From the NCBI RefSeq assembly GCF_038050405.1, contig NZ_CP150901.1:744001-808000 (forward strand): DNA of 64,000 bases. Reading direction: 5' to 3'. This stretch comes from Paraburkholderia sp. IMGN_8. Lineage in GTDB: Bacteria; Pseudomonadota; Gammaproteobacteria; Burkholderiales; Burkholderiaceae. This document shows, one piece after another, positions 27,175 through 37,172 of this stretch. Each line of letters begins with the position of its first letter. Positions within the stretch are counted from its first letter, which is position 1. The position numbers and the translations under genes were made by a program. The notes beneath the pieces were generated by a model. The model was not told the DNA's origin. It saw only the letters and a list, made by a program, of their open reading frames with translations, and made no database searches.

Positions 27175-28041
27175 TCAGGCGTCGATACGCGCTTCTCGCA
27201 GCGTGACGAAGCGCAATTTCTGGCGGCGCACCGCGTCGATCACACGCGGCAGAACCGCGAGTATCACCGGTTTGCCCTCGACGGTGAGGGCGGCATTGCC
27301 GTCGTGCAGCAGCAGGATATCGCGCGCGGCGAGGCCGTCGAGCAACCGCGCGGCGACGACTTGCGGATCGCGCTCGCGGGTATCGAAGCCGCGCCGCGTC
27401 CATGCCGCGAGCCGCAAATCGAGCTTCTGCAACACGGGTTCGAGAAAGAGGTTGCGCAGACCCGCCGGCGCGCGGAAGAACAAGGGCCGCTCGCCGCCCA
27501 GTTCTTCGAAGGTGCGCTGCGCGGCGTCGATCTCACGCGTGAGCGCGCCCGGAAACGTCACCGAAAAGGTGTGCACGTGAACCTGCGAATGGTTTTCAAG
27601 CGCATGGCCGCGTGCGACGATCTCGCGTGCCAGCGCCGGATAGCGCTGCGCCTTCGCGCCGATGCAGAAGAACGTGGCGCGCACGCCGTAGGCGTCGAGC
27701 AGATCGAGTACCTGCGGCGTGACCTCTGGGTCGGGGCCGTCGTCGATGGTCAGCGCGATGGCGTCGGCATTGTGCGCGCCGGCGGGCAGCCGCGTCCAGT
27801 TCGGGCCCAGCAGCGAGGTGCGCGGCAACAGGCCCGCCACCGTGAAAATGGCGTGATTCGCAAAGATCGCGGCGAGCCACCACGGCCACGCGGACGGCGC
27901 GAGCAGCCAGCCGGCCAGTACGGCGACGTGCCACGCGGCGGTGGCGGTCAGTATTGCGGGATAGCCGGTGCGCGGCCAGCGGCGGCGCGGCGCGGCTTGG
28001 GCGCCAGCCGCGTTGCGTGGCGGCGAGGAGAGTTCGGTCAT
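27175..28041 (-). CDS. Membrane-anchored polysaccharide deacetylase
   Basis: The 288-residue protein, read from the ATG at 28041, has two to three N-terminal membrane helices (about residues 28-73) and then a NodB-type deacetylase domain. Motif 1 is TIDDGPDPEVTPQ (Asp100 and Asp101), motif 2 is ENHSQVH with metal ligands His151 and His155, motif 3 is FRAPAGLRN and motif 5 is LLHDGN. It would remove N-acetyl groups from a cell-surface glycan. The catalytic residues look complete. A frame extending to 28518 is not supported. Confidence 0.85.
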   Translation of the reverse strand: MTELSSPPRNAAGAQAAPRRRWPRTGYPAILTATAAWHVAVLAGWLLAPSAWPWWLAAIFANHAIFTVAGLLPRTSLLGPNWTRLPAGAHNADAIALTIDDGPDPEVTPQVLDLLDAYGVRATFFCIGAKAQRYPALAREIVARGHALENHSQVHVHTFSVTFPGALTREIDAAQRTFEELGGERPLFFRAPAGLRNLFLEPVLQKLDLRLAAWTRRGFDTRERDPQVVAARLLDGLAARDILLLHDGNAALTVEGKPVILAVLPRVIDAVRRQKLRFVTLREARIDA

Positions 28042-28164
28042 TAGCGGTGCTTCCGGGTGCTTCCAGTTTTCCTTCCTCCGTCCTGGGGAGGAAGGCCTTG
28101 CTTCGCGCGCATCGCGCACAACGGCAAACGATACCATTGTTGCGCCGTTCGACGCGGTGCGCAT

Positions 28165-28374
28165 AATGGTTGTATGTTTCGCAAGGAAGATCCGGGCTTC
28201 AAAAAACTCGCCGACGGCGTGATCGCGCGGCTGCAAAGCTCGGGTGAGGCGGCCACCATGTATCAGAAGTGGTTCACGCGACCGATTCCGCCGAAGGGCA
28301 TCAACCTGAACTATCCGCTGTCGGCGGAGATGAAGTCGCCGTTCGCGAACCGGAACGACCGCGCGCTGGATTGA
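28165..28374 (+). pseudogene. C-terminal fragment of an amino-acid ABC transporter binding protein
   Basis: About 66 codons read MFRKEDPGFKKLADGVIARL and then MYQKWFTRPIPPKGINLNYP up to the stop at 28374. This is the characteristic C-terminus of GltI-type glutamate/aspartate periplasmic binding proteins. The N-terminal three-quarters, including signal peptide and ligand site, is missing, so it is a remnant, possibly expressed but not functional. Confidence 0.7.
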
Positions 28375-28462
28375 TCGATTTCGATCGGTCGCGCGCTTCA
28401 GTCCGCGCCGTTGAGTCCGGGATGTTCGCCTGCAGCCAGTCTGCAAAACAAGGAGATGTGCT

Positions 28463-29227
28463 GTGACAGTAACGGGAATCAAGAAGGTCGCGCTGGTGAC
28501 GGGTGCGGGCAGCGGCATCGGCCGCGCCTGTGCGCTGAAGCTGCTGGAACACGGCTATAGCGTCGTGCTCGCCGGCCGTCGCCAGGCGGCGCTCGACGAC
28601 GTCGTCCAGGAAGCGCAGCAGTTGGGCGGCGACGCGCTTGCCGTGGCTTGCGACGTGACGGATGCCGCCAGCGTCGCCGCGCTGTTCGACACGATTCGCG
28701 AGCGGCGCGGCCGGCTCGACGTGCTGTTCAACAACGCCGGCCGTAACGGGTCGCCTGTCGATATCGACGAACTCGATATCGACGAATGGCGCTCGGTGGT
28801 CGACACTAATCTCACCGGCGTGTTTCTCTGCACGCGCGCCGCGTTCGGTCTGATGAAAACGCAGACGCCGCGCGGCGGGCGCATCATCAACAACGGCTCG
28901 ATCTCGGCACACGCGCCGCGGCCGAACAGCATCGCCTACACGGCGACCAAGCACGCGATCACCGGTCTCACGAAAGCCGTTTCGCTCGACGGCCGCAAGT
29001 ACGACATCGTCTGCGGCCAGATCGACATCGGCAATGCCGCAACGGAGATGGCCGAGCGCATGGCGCGGGGCGTGCCTCAGGCGAACGGCGAAATCGCCGT
29101 CGAGCCGCTGATGGACGTGCAGTACGTGGCCGACGCGGTGCTGCATATGGCGGACCTGCCGCTGTCGGCGAACGTGCAATTCATGACCATCATGGCGAGC
29201 AAAATGCCGTTCGTGGGCCGAGGCTGA
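28463..29227 (+). CDS. SDR family oxidoreductase
   Basis: The 254-residue classical short-chain dehydrogenase starts at a GTG after AAGGAG. It has the cofactor motif TGAGSGIG (residues 13-20), NNAG near 90, the catalytic serine in NNGSISAH and the Tyr159-x3-Lys163 pair in YTATK. Arginine-rich GRRQ after the second strand suggests NADP(H) preference. The substrate is not predictable. Confidence 0.85.
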   Translation: MTVTGIKKVALVTGAGSGIGRACALKLLEHGYSVVLAGRRQAALDDVVQEAQQLGGDALAVACDVTDAASVAALFDTIRERRGRLDVLFNNAGRNGSPVDIDELDIDEWRSVVDTNLTGVFLCTRAAFGLMKTQTPRGGRIINNGSISAHAPRPNSIAYTATKHAITGLTKAVSLDGRKYDIVCGQIDIGNAATEMAERMARGVPQANGEIAVEPLMDVQYVADAVLHMADLPLSANVQFMTIMASKMPFVGRG

Positions 29228-29326
29228 TCGCTATACAGCTGCAGCGTTGCATGCCAGGCGCCGCCGCACGCGGCGCGGAAGATCAACTTATACTGAACGC
29301 TTCCCGTCATCCGGAAGCCATTCGCC

Positions 29327-29530
29327 GTGCCCCGAGCCACGCCCAAGGACGACCCGAAGCCGGTGCCGCCCGTGCAGCCCGATCTCGACGATTGTTGTCA
29401 TAGCGGCTGCTTTCCATGTGTCTTCGATCTTTACGACGACGCACTCGATCGCTATCAGGCCGCGCTCGAGCAATGGCAGGCGCGACAGGCGCAACAGGCG
29501 CGGCAGAGCAAGCCGCGCACACGCCGCTGA
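29327..29530 (+). CDS. Oxidoreductase-like domain protein
   Basis: A 67-residue protein from a GTG start. DDCCHSGCFPCVFDLYDDAL is the signature of the small oxidoreductase-like (PF09791 type) domain, with four conserved cysteines (CC-x2-GC-x2-C). The C-terminus is a Gln/Arg-rich basic tail. Its function is unknown. Confidence 0.75.
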   Translation: MPRATPKDDPKPVPPVQPDLDDCCHSGCFPCVFDLYDDALDRYQAALEQWQARQAQQARQSKPRTRR

Positions 29531-29581
29531 ACGGCGCTTACGTTTCACGTCAAGGCCGCAGCCATACCAAACGTCCCCGTC

Positions 29582-30463
29582 ATGACCGACCTTCAGCCCG
29601 CTCACATCGAAACCTTCAGCGAATCGCACGTCGACCCGCATACCCTGGATGACCTGCACAGCTTCGTGCAGCGTTATCCGCGTTTGTTCGTGTTGACCGG
29701 CGCGGGCATCAGCACCGACTCCGGCATTCCCGGCTATCGCGACGACAACGGCGAATGGAAACGCTCGCCGCCGATCACGTTGCAGGAATTCCTCGGCACC
29801 GTGGCGATGCGTCAGCGCTACTGGGCCCGCAGCATGGTCGGCTGGCCGGTGGTCGCCGACGCGCAGCCGAACGCCGCGCATACCGCGCTCGCCCGGCTCG
29901 AAGCGGCCGGTCATGTGCCGACGCTGGTCACACAGAACGTCGACGGTTTGCATCAGCGCGCGGGCAGCCGCGAGGTGATCGAATTGCACGGCGGGATCAA
30001 CGGAGTGACGTGTCTCGACTGCGGGACGCAGCACGCGCGCGCATCGATCCAGCAGACGCTCGAAACCGAGAATCCCGCCTTGCTGAACGTCACCGCCGAA
30101 ACCGCCGCCGATGGCGACGCGCATCTGGAATGGCACGATCTCGAGGCGTTCCGCATTCCGGCGTGCTCGCACTGCGGCGGCTTGTTGAAGCCGTCGGTGG
30201 TGTTCTTCGGCGAAAGCGTGCCGCGCGAGCGCGTCGACGCGGCATCGCATGCGCTCGATGCGGCGGATGCGGTGCTGGTGGTCGGTTCGTCTTTGATGGT
30301 CTATTCAGGCTATCGCTTCTGCGTGTGGGCGCAGAAGCAGGGCAAGCCGGTCGTCGCGATCAATCTTGGGCGCACGCGGGCCGATCCGCTGCTGTCGCTG
30401 AAAATTGCCGCGCCTTGTGCGGATACGCTGATCGCGTTGGCGGGCCGTTTGGCGCTGGATTGA
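29582..30463 (+). CDS. NAD-dependent protein deacylase (sirtuin)
   Basis: The 293-residue Sir2-family enzyme removes acyl groups from lysines using NAD. It shows LTGAGISTDSGIPGYRD, TQNVDGLHQRAGS, the catalytic His in ELHG, two zinc-binding cysteine pairs (CLDCG and CSHCGG) and VGSSLMVYSGYRF. The GYRDDNGEWK segment is that of class II (SIRT4-like) sirtuins. Protein acetylation links it in principle to the acs gene at 53.7 kb, but they are far apart. Confidence 0.9.
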   Translation: MTDLQPAHIETFSESHVDPHTLDDLHSFVQRYPRLFVLTGAGISTDSGIPGYRDDNGEWKRSPPITLQEFLGTVAMRQRYWARSMVGWPVVADAQPNAAHTALARLEAAGHVPTLVTQNVDGLHQRAGSREVIELHGGINGVTCLDCGTQHARASIQQTLETENPALLNVTAETAADGDAHLEWHDLEAFRIPACSHCGGLLKPSVVFFGESVPRERVDAASHALDAADAVLVVGSSLMVYSGYRFCVWAQKQGKPVVAINLGRTRADPLLSLKIAAPCADTLIALAGRLALD

Positions 30464-30576
30464 GCGGGTTTGACCAGGCAGTTCGAACAGCGCCTCGCGC
30501 CGCAATCGCCGATAATCACGCTCCCTGCGCCACACTGATCCAACGAAAACAACCGCCACGGTACAAAGGAACGCCG

Positions 30577-31182
30577 ATGTTGACGACGATCGAACAGCTC
30601 GAAGCAATCTACGGTCAGCCACACGAGCGCGCGGTGCGCAAAGAGATTCCCTACGTTAACGAAGACTATCGCGCGTTCATCGAAGTCGCACCGTTCGTGG
30701 TGCTCGCCACCGCCGGTCCCGATGGCCTCGACTGCTCGCCGCGCGGCGACGCGCCGGGTTTCGTGCGTCTCATCGACGAACGTACGCTCGCGTTGCCGGA
30801 CCGCATCGGCAACAATCGCATCGACAGTCTGCGCAATATCATCGCCGAGCCGCATCTGGCGCTGTTGTTCATCGTGCCGGGCGTCGGCGAGAGTTTGCGC
30901 GTGAACGGCCGCGGCCGCATTTCGAACGATCCGGAATTGCTTGAAAGCTTCGCCGTTGACGGTAAACTGCCGCGCACCGTGCTGTTGATCGACGTCGACG
31001 CGGTGTACTTTCATTGCTCGAAGGCGTTGGTGCGCTCGAAACTCTGGGATCCGGCACAACATGTGGAACGCTCACGCTTGCCGAGCGCGGGCGAGATTCA
31101 TCGGCGCATCAACGGCGCGAGTTTCGACGCCGCTACCTATGACCGTGAACTTGTCGAAAGACTGCGCACGGGTCTGTACTAA
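30577..31182 (+). CDS. PPOX-fold FMN flavoprotein (MSMEG_1061-like)
   Basis: The 201-residue protein, from the ATG at 30577, belongs to the pyridoxamine-phosphate-oxidase-like split-barrel family: PFVVLATAGPDGLDCSPRGD, LALPDRIGNNRIDSLRNI and LLFIVPGVGESLRVNGRGRI. Members bind FMN or F420. The real substrate is unknown. A longer frame starting within the sirtuin gene is a shadow. Confidence 0.82.
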   Translation: MLTTIEQLEAIYGQPHERAVRKEIPYVNEDYRAFIEVAPFVVLATAGPDGLDCSPRGDAPGFVRLIDERTLALPDRIGNNRIDSLRNIIAEPHLALLFIVPGVGESLRVNGRGRISNDPELLESFAVDGKLPRTVLLIDVDAVYFHCSKALVRSKLWDPAQHVERSRLPSAGEIHRRINGASFDAATYDRELVERLRTGLY

Positions 31183-31196
31183 AACTGAAGCTGAAC

Positions 31197-31838
31197 ATGA
31201 CTGACTTCCATCCCGCGCTGCGGCAACACTCGCCGTCCGCCGAACGCAATCGCGAACCGATCCTCGCGGTATTGCGCGAGGTGTTGCCGGCCGCCGGCCG
31301 CGTGCTGGAAATCGCCAGCGGCACCGGCCAGCACGCAATCTGCTTCGCCGGCGCGTTGCCTGGTCTCGACTGGCAACCGAGCGATCTCGACACCGACGCG
31401 CGCGCATCGATTGCCGCGTGGACCGCGCATGCAGGGCTCAAAAACGTGCGCGCGCCGCTCGCGCTCGACGTGCATCAGCCCGATTGGGGCACCGACGCGC
31501 TCGGTACGCTCCACGCGGTAGTCTGTATCAACATGATTCACATCTCGCCATGGACCGCGGCGCAAGCGCTGTTTGCCGGCGCGAGCCGCCGGCTCGCCGA
31601 TGGCGGCGTACTGTATCTGTACGGTCCTTATAAGCGCGGCGGCGCGCATACATCGCCGAGCAACGATGCGTTCGATCAGCAATTGCGCAGCCGCGATCCC
31701 GCATGGGGCGTGCGCGATATGGAAGCCGTGGTGGCGTTAGGCGCCTCGGTCGGTTTGCTGTGCGACGAGCCGATCGCAATGCCGGCCAACAATTTCAGCC
31801 TGGTATTCAGGAAGCGCGAGGGCGCGGCGCGAGTCTGA
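31197..31838 (+). CDS. DUF938 SAM-dependent methyltransferase-like protein
   Basis: A 213-residue protein starting 14 bases after the flavoprotein gene. The class I SAM site appears as VLEIASGTGQHAICFAGALP and WQPSDLDTDARAS, with INMIHISPW and LYLYGPYKRGGAHTSPSN typical of DUF938. The methyl acceptor is unknown. Confidence 0.85.
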   Translation: MTDFHPALRQHSPSAERNREPILAVLREVLPAAGRVLEIASGTGQHAICFAGALPGLDWQPSDLDTDARASIAAWTAHAGLKNVRAPLALDVHQPDWGTDALGTLHAVVCINMIHISPWTAAQALFAGASRRLADGGVLYLYGPYKRGGAHTSPSNDAFDQQLRSRDPAWGVRDMEAVVALGASVGLLCDEPIAMPANNFSLVFRKREGAARV

Positions 31839-32021
31839 CAAGCGTTCGGCTGGATGCGAACGATACGGACGCCTGGTGGGCGGCACGCAGTTGAAAGCCC
31901 CATTCGCTGCCCGCCACCAAGCGGCAAGCCGGCATTTCTTTTATCCTTTCACCCTCGACGTCCCGCCGACGGTCATTCCGGCGCGACGTCCCGACATTTT
32001 TATGGACTCTGGAGAATTCAC

Positions 32022-33431
<1,410 letters not shown>

Positions 33432-33593
33432 GCGTTTGAACCGCGGCCCGGCGCGCTTGCTATAAGGCGCGGCGGGCTGCGGGGGTGATAGAAGTCGAGG
33501 CAGGTAATTATTGCTGAAAGCTATTATTCAGATAGCATGTGGGCATGGCAGGCTACCAACTGTTGCGAAAAGCGAAATAGAGTTTCGTCGTTT

Positions 33594-33608
33594 TAGGGGT
33601 TTCCCCTA
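33594..33608. promoter_or_regulatory. Palindrome TAGGGG-TTT-CCCCTA upstream of the DUF4148 gene
   Basis: A perfect 6+6 inverted repeat with a 3-base spacer, 85 bases before the DUF4148 start. It resembles the palindrome at 59979-59998. A DNA-binding site for a dimeric regulator is the likely explanation. Confidence 0.45.
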
Positions 33609-33692
33609 GATGCCAGCGCTCCTAAACTTGTTTTTAAGCGCTACGAGACATGGGTCCCGAAGCGAAATCAAAACAAGTTCTGGAGGTTAATC

Positions 33693-34010
33693 ATGAAGAC
33701 GCTTATTTCCGCAGTTGTCGTTGCCGCCGCTCTGGCTGCTCCTGTTGCTTCGTTTGCCCAATCGAACCAGCCCGTGACGCGCGCTCAAGTTCGCGCTGAA
33801 CTGGTGCAACTCGAAAAGGCCGGCTACAACCCGGTTGGCGATCACCTCGACTATCCGGCCAACCTTCAGGCCGCACAAGCACGTGTCGACGCACAGAACG
33901 GTACCGCTCAAGCCGCGAACAGCGGTTACGGCGCACCGATCGCCGGAAGCTCGCAAGCTGGCCGCCCGATCAGCGGCAACGACCGTCAATCGGTTTACTT
34001 CGGCAACTAA
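33693..34010 (+). CDS. DUF4148 exported protein
   Basis: The 105-residue protein begins after TGGAGG. A signal peptide (residues 1-22, cleaved FA-Q) precedes the DUF4148 motif TRAQVRAELVQLEKAGYNP. DUF4148 proteins are abundant in Burkholderiaceae and of unknown periplasmic role. A strong terminator follows. Confidence 0.88.
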   Translation: MKTLISAVVVAAALAAPVASFAQSNQPVTRAQVRAELVQLEKAGYNPVGDHLDYPANLQAAQARVDAQNGTAQAANSGYGAPIAGSSQAGRPISGNDRQSVYFGN

Positions 34011-34065
34011 TTAATTTGCGCCGAAGCTGATGCAGACATCGCCTGGCTAACAGGCGGTGCGCAAT

Positions 34066-34098
34066 AAAAAACGCCGACCGGTTTCCGGACGGCGTTTT
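34066..34098 (+). terminator. Rho-independent terminator after the DUF4148 gene
   Basis: ACGCCG-A-CCG pairs with CGG-A-CGGCGT around a 5-base loop and ends in TTTT. The A-run on the other side would let it act on both strands. Confidence 0.8.
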
Positions 34099-34168
34099 GT
34101 CGTTTACGGCCCGCCTGAACGCTTTGCTTTGAACTTGGCGCCGGGGTGCGCGGCAGTGCGGATGCGGC

Positions 34169-34489
34169 CTAATGCAAGGTGCGCTGCCGGCGGCCGATCT
34201 CGTCGAACAGCGCGCGGCTCGGTTCGAGCGCGAGCAGCCAGGATTCATCGTAACCGCTCAAATTATCGAGCGCCTCGCGCAGCCGCTCGATCGCCACGGC
34301 GGGAATCTCGACGCTAGCCTCGACACCGCTCGACAGGCCCGCGATGCTGGCGAGCTGCACCAGCGCGTCGGCGGCTTCGGCCACGTCCACCGCGAAAACC
34401 AGATGAGTGTTCAGCAACTCGACCAACCCGGGCGACGCCGCAACATCGTCGACGTTGAGTTGCACGGCCAGAAAGGTGGCTTTGTTCAT
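34169..34489 (-). CDS. Hypothetical protein
   Basis: A 106-residue soluble protein; the ATG at 34489 has a GAGGAG ribosome site, whereas the longer frame to 34726 lacks one. Predicted alpha/beta with NKATFLAVQLNVDDVAASPG at the start. I do not recognise the family. Confidence 0.55.
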   Translation of the reverse strand: MNKATFLAVQLNVDDVAASPGLVELLNTHLVFAVDVAEAADALVQLASIAGLSSGVEASVEIPAVAIERLREALDNLSGYDESWLLALEPSRALFDEIGRRQRTLH

Positions 34490-34715
34490 CCCCGACTCCT
34501 CACAGGACCTGAGCGTTTCGCGTACGGCACATTGCGGCAGCATGACTGAGTATAGGCGAGGCCTCAAAGGATTCAATAAGTCACACGAATAGCGCGGCGC
34601 GGGCTTCGGGACGGCCGTGAGACCCGCCGTGAGCCCTATAATGGGGCAGTCGAAACACGCGGCTTCGCTGCCCCGCCTAGCCTGTATGCCGGATGAGTAG
34701 GGGGAAGACCGTAAC

Positions 34716-35051
34716 GTGCTCTTCAACCGTCAATTCCCTATGAAGATCATTCGCAGCAAGAGCTTCACCGCGACGCGGCCTTGGGGCGCACTCGATATCG
34801 CCAATATGGGCGCCATCACGACGCGCCTGCATTGGACCGATCAGCCGTATGAATGGCACATCAAGTACGGCGAGGAAGTGTTTGCCGTGCTCGATGGCCG
34901 CGTCGAGATGCGCTACCGCGAAGCCGGACTCGAACAGTCGACCATTCTGGAAACGGGCGATGTGTTTTACGCGTCGGTCGGCACCGAACATGTTGCGCAC
35001 CCGATCGGTGCGGCGCGCATTCTGGTGGTCGAGGCGCAAGGCAGCGTCTGA
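34716..35051 (+). CDS. Cupin-domain protein
   Basis: The 111-residue protein is a single cupin barrel: WHIKYGEEVFAVLDGRVEMR and LETGDVFYASVGTEHVAHP. The metal-binding His/Glu set is partly kept (H-x3-G-E-E, H in EHVAH). A GTG start at 34716 is favoured by GGGGAAG eight bases before; an ATG at 34740 is the alternative. Function is not predictable. Confidence 0.75.
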   Translation: MLFNRQFPMKIIRSKSFTATRPWGALDIANMGAITTRLHWTDQPYEWHIKYGEEVFAVLDGRVEMRYREAGLEQSTILETGDVFYASVGTEHVAHPIGAARILVVEAQGSV

Positions 35052-35181
35052 AGTTCGCGGCAGTGCCGGTACGGACGCGCGCGGCGGGCATAATGAGTGT
35101 TGCCGCTTCGGTTGAACACTACACTGCGCTTTGCCGCGCACGCTGGCAGATCAATTGAATCAACGTGTCGAGGATCATCAC

Positions 35182-35925
35182 ATGACAAGACAATGGCAAT
35201 TCACGGGGGCGCGGTTTCTGATCGCGGCCACGTTTGGCGTCATGCTCGGCGGCTGTACGACGATGCCGTGGGAGAGCACGCCGTTCTATAGCAGTACGCC
35301 GAGCCGGCCGACCACCCTCAGCACGGTCCCCGTGCCGGCAGGTTTCTATCGCGTCAATCCGGGTGACACGCTCGCCGGCATCGCGTCGGCGTTCGGCCGT
35401 CGGCCGCAGGACCTCGCTACGTGGAACGGTCTGGCGCCGAACACCGCGGCCGTCAATCCAGGGCAGGTGCTGCGCGTTGCGCCGCCGATGGCCTCCGGCA
35501 GTGTGGTGACGCCGCCGGTCAATGTAGCGAACGGGCCCGCCGCCGCTCCGCAGCAGGGCGTGCTGCTGTGGCCGTTGCGCGGGCCGGTGCTCAAAGGCTT
35601 CGCGCCGGGCAGGTCGAACGGCATCGTGATCGGCGGGCGCCCCGGCGATCCGGTCAAGGCGGCCGCCACCGGCCGGGTGGTGTACGCGGGCTCCGGTATC
35701 GAGGCTTACGGGCCGCTGATCATCATCAAGCACGACGATTCACTGATTACCGCCTACGGGCAAAACAGCACGCTGCTCGTCAAGGAAGGCGACGCCGTCG
35801 CGCAAGGCCAGACCATCGGCGAAGTCGGTGTGGATAGCCGGGGTGTGGCGTCGATCCAGTTCGAAGTGCGTCAGAACGGCCAACCGGTCGATCCGCTTGC
35901 CTGGTTGCCCAAGTCCGGCGGCTGA
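35182..35925 (+). CDS. LysM/LytM lipoprotein with a degenerate M23 domain (NlpD-like)
   Basis: The 247-residue protein starts at 35182. A lipoprotein signal ends in the lipobox LGGC (about residue 26). A LysM domain (YRVNPGDTLAGIASAFG to NPGQVLRV) binds peptidoglycan. The C-terminal M23/LytM domain (GIVIGGRPGDPVKAAATGRV to IQFEVRQNGQPVDPLAWLP) lacks the metal ligands: the usual HLHFE is SIQFE and the usual YaH is YGQ. It therefore should not be an endopeptidase. Such degenerate LytM factors activate septal amidases, as E. coli NlpD and EnvC do. Confidence 0.85.
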   Translation: MTRQWQFTGARFLIAATFGVMLGGCTTMPWESTPFYSSTPSRPTTLSTVPVPAGFYRVNPGDTLAGIASAFGRRPQDLATWNGLAPNTAAVNPGQVLRVAPPMASGSVVTPPVNVANGPAAAPQQGVLLWPLRGPVLKGFAPGRSNGIVIGGRPGDPVKAAATGRVVYAGSGIEAYGPLIIIKHDDSLITAYGQNSTLLVKEGDAVAQGQTIGEVGVDSRGVASIQFEVRQNGQPVDPLAWLPKSGG

Positions 35926-36107
35926 GTTCAGTGCACTAGCCGGGAACAAGCGGGGATGGCGCGCGCAGGTTTTTAGCGCGATTCACCGCGCTGCGGTAAT
36001 TGAAATACACTCTGTGGTTCAACAACCGAAGCCGCACCCGCCAGATGAAGCATCCGAAGCGGCACGCCGGCCGGCCATGACGGGCCGTCAAACAGAGGAT
36101 TCTCACA

Positions 36108-37115
36108 ATGATCGATTTGCGCAGCGATACCGTAACCCGTCCGACGCCGGCAATGCTCGCCGCCATGTCGGCCGCCGAAGTGGGCGACGACGTCTGGGGC
36201 GACGACCCAACCGTACTGCGTCTGCAAGCGAGCGTCGCCGAGCGTACCGGCAAAGAGGCCGGCCTGTTCTTCCCGAGCGGCACGCAAAGCAACCTGGCCG
36301 CGCTGATGGCGCACTGCGCACGCGGTGACGAATACATCGTCGGCCAGTTGGCGCATACCTATAAGTACGAAGGCGGCGGCGCCGCGGTGCTCGGCAGCAT
36401 CCAGCCGCAGCCGCTCGAAAATGCCGCCGACGGTTCGATTCCGCTCGACAAGATCGCCGCCGCGATCAAGCCGATCGACAACCACTTCGCGCGCACGCGG
36501 CTGCTTGCGCTGGAAAACACCATCGGCGGCAAGGTGTTGCCGGCGGGTTATGTCGCGGAAGCCGTGCAACTGGCGCGCCAGCACGGGCTCTCCGCTCACC
36601 TCGACGGCGCGCGTGTCTACAACGCGGCAGTCGCGTCCGGGCAACCGGTCGCCGCGCTGTGCGGGCCTTTCGATTCGGCATCCATCTGCTTTTCGAAGGG
36701 CCTGGGCGCGCCGGTCGGCTCAGTGCTGGTCGGCAGCCGGGCGCTGATCGACGTCGCACATCGCTGGCGCAAGGTGCTGGGCGGCGGCATGCGCCAGGCC
36801 GGCGTGCTGGCGGCGGCTTGCCTGTATGCGCTCGATCACAACGTCGAGCGTCTCGCCGACGATCACGCGAACGCCGCGCATCTGGCTTCCGGCCTCGCCG
36901 ACATCGGGCAGGTCAAGGTGCAGTCCGTGGCGACCAACATGGTGTTCGCGCAGTTTCCGCAGCAGCATTGCGTGCGGCTCGAAGCGTGGCTCAAGGAGCG
37001 TGGCATTCTTACGCAGATGCTGTATGCGTCGCGATTCGTCACGCATAAGGACGTGTCGCGTGCCGATATCGATACGTTTATCGCGGCAGTGAAGGGGTAT
37101 TTCGCCGCGCATTGA
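36108..37115 (+). CDS. ltaE: Low-specificity L-threonine aldolase
   Basis: The 335-residue PLP enzyme cleaves L-threonine and L-allo-threonine to glycine and acetaldehyde. It starts MIDLRSDTVTRPTPAMLAAM, has AEVGDDVWGDDPTV and the PLP lysine at position 197 in CFSKGLGAPVGS, the same residue number as in the E. coli enzyme. Length is normal. A bidirectional terminator follows. Confidence 0.93.
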   Translation: MIDLRSDTVTRPTPAMLAAMSAAEVGDDVWGDDPTVLRLQASVAERTGKEAGLFFPSGTQSNLAALMAHCARGDEYIVGQLAHTYKYEGGGAAVLGSIQPQPLENAADGSIPLDKIAAAIKPIDNHFARTRLLALENTIGGKVLPAGYVAEAVQLARQHGLSAHLDGARVYNAAVASGQPVAALCGPFDSASICFSKGLGAPVGSVLVGSRALIDVAHRWRKVLGGGMRQAGVLAAACLYALDHNVERLADDHANAAHLASGLADIGQVKVQSVATNMVFAQFPQQHCVRLEAWLKERGILTQMLYASRFVTHKDVSRADIDTFIAAVKGYFAAH

Positions 37116-37130
37116 GGCACTAGGGCAGCA

Positions 37131-37172
37131 AAAAGCGGGCGCATTGTCACGGCAGTGCGCCCGCTTTGTTTA
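37131..37172. terminator. Bidirectional terminator between ltaE and the MFS gene
   Basis: AAAGCGGGCGCA and TGCGCCCGCTTT form a perfect 12-bp stem with a 12-base loop, with A-rich and T-rich flanks. It separates two convergent genes. Confidence 0.85.

Noticed and set aside
29755..30576. Long frame through the sirtuin gene merging into the flavoprotein gene
   Set aside because: The sirtuin in its own frame has all catalytic motifs, and the flavoprotein has a proper start at 30577.
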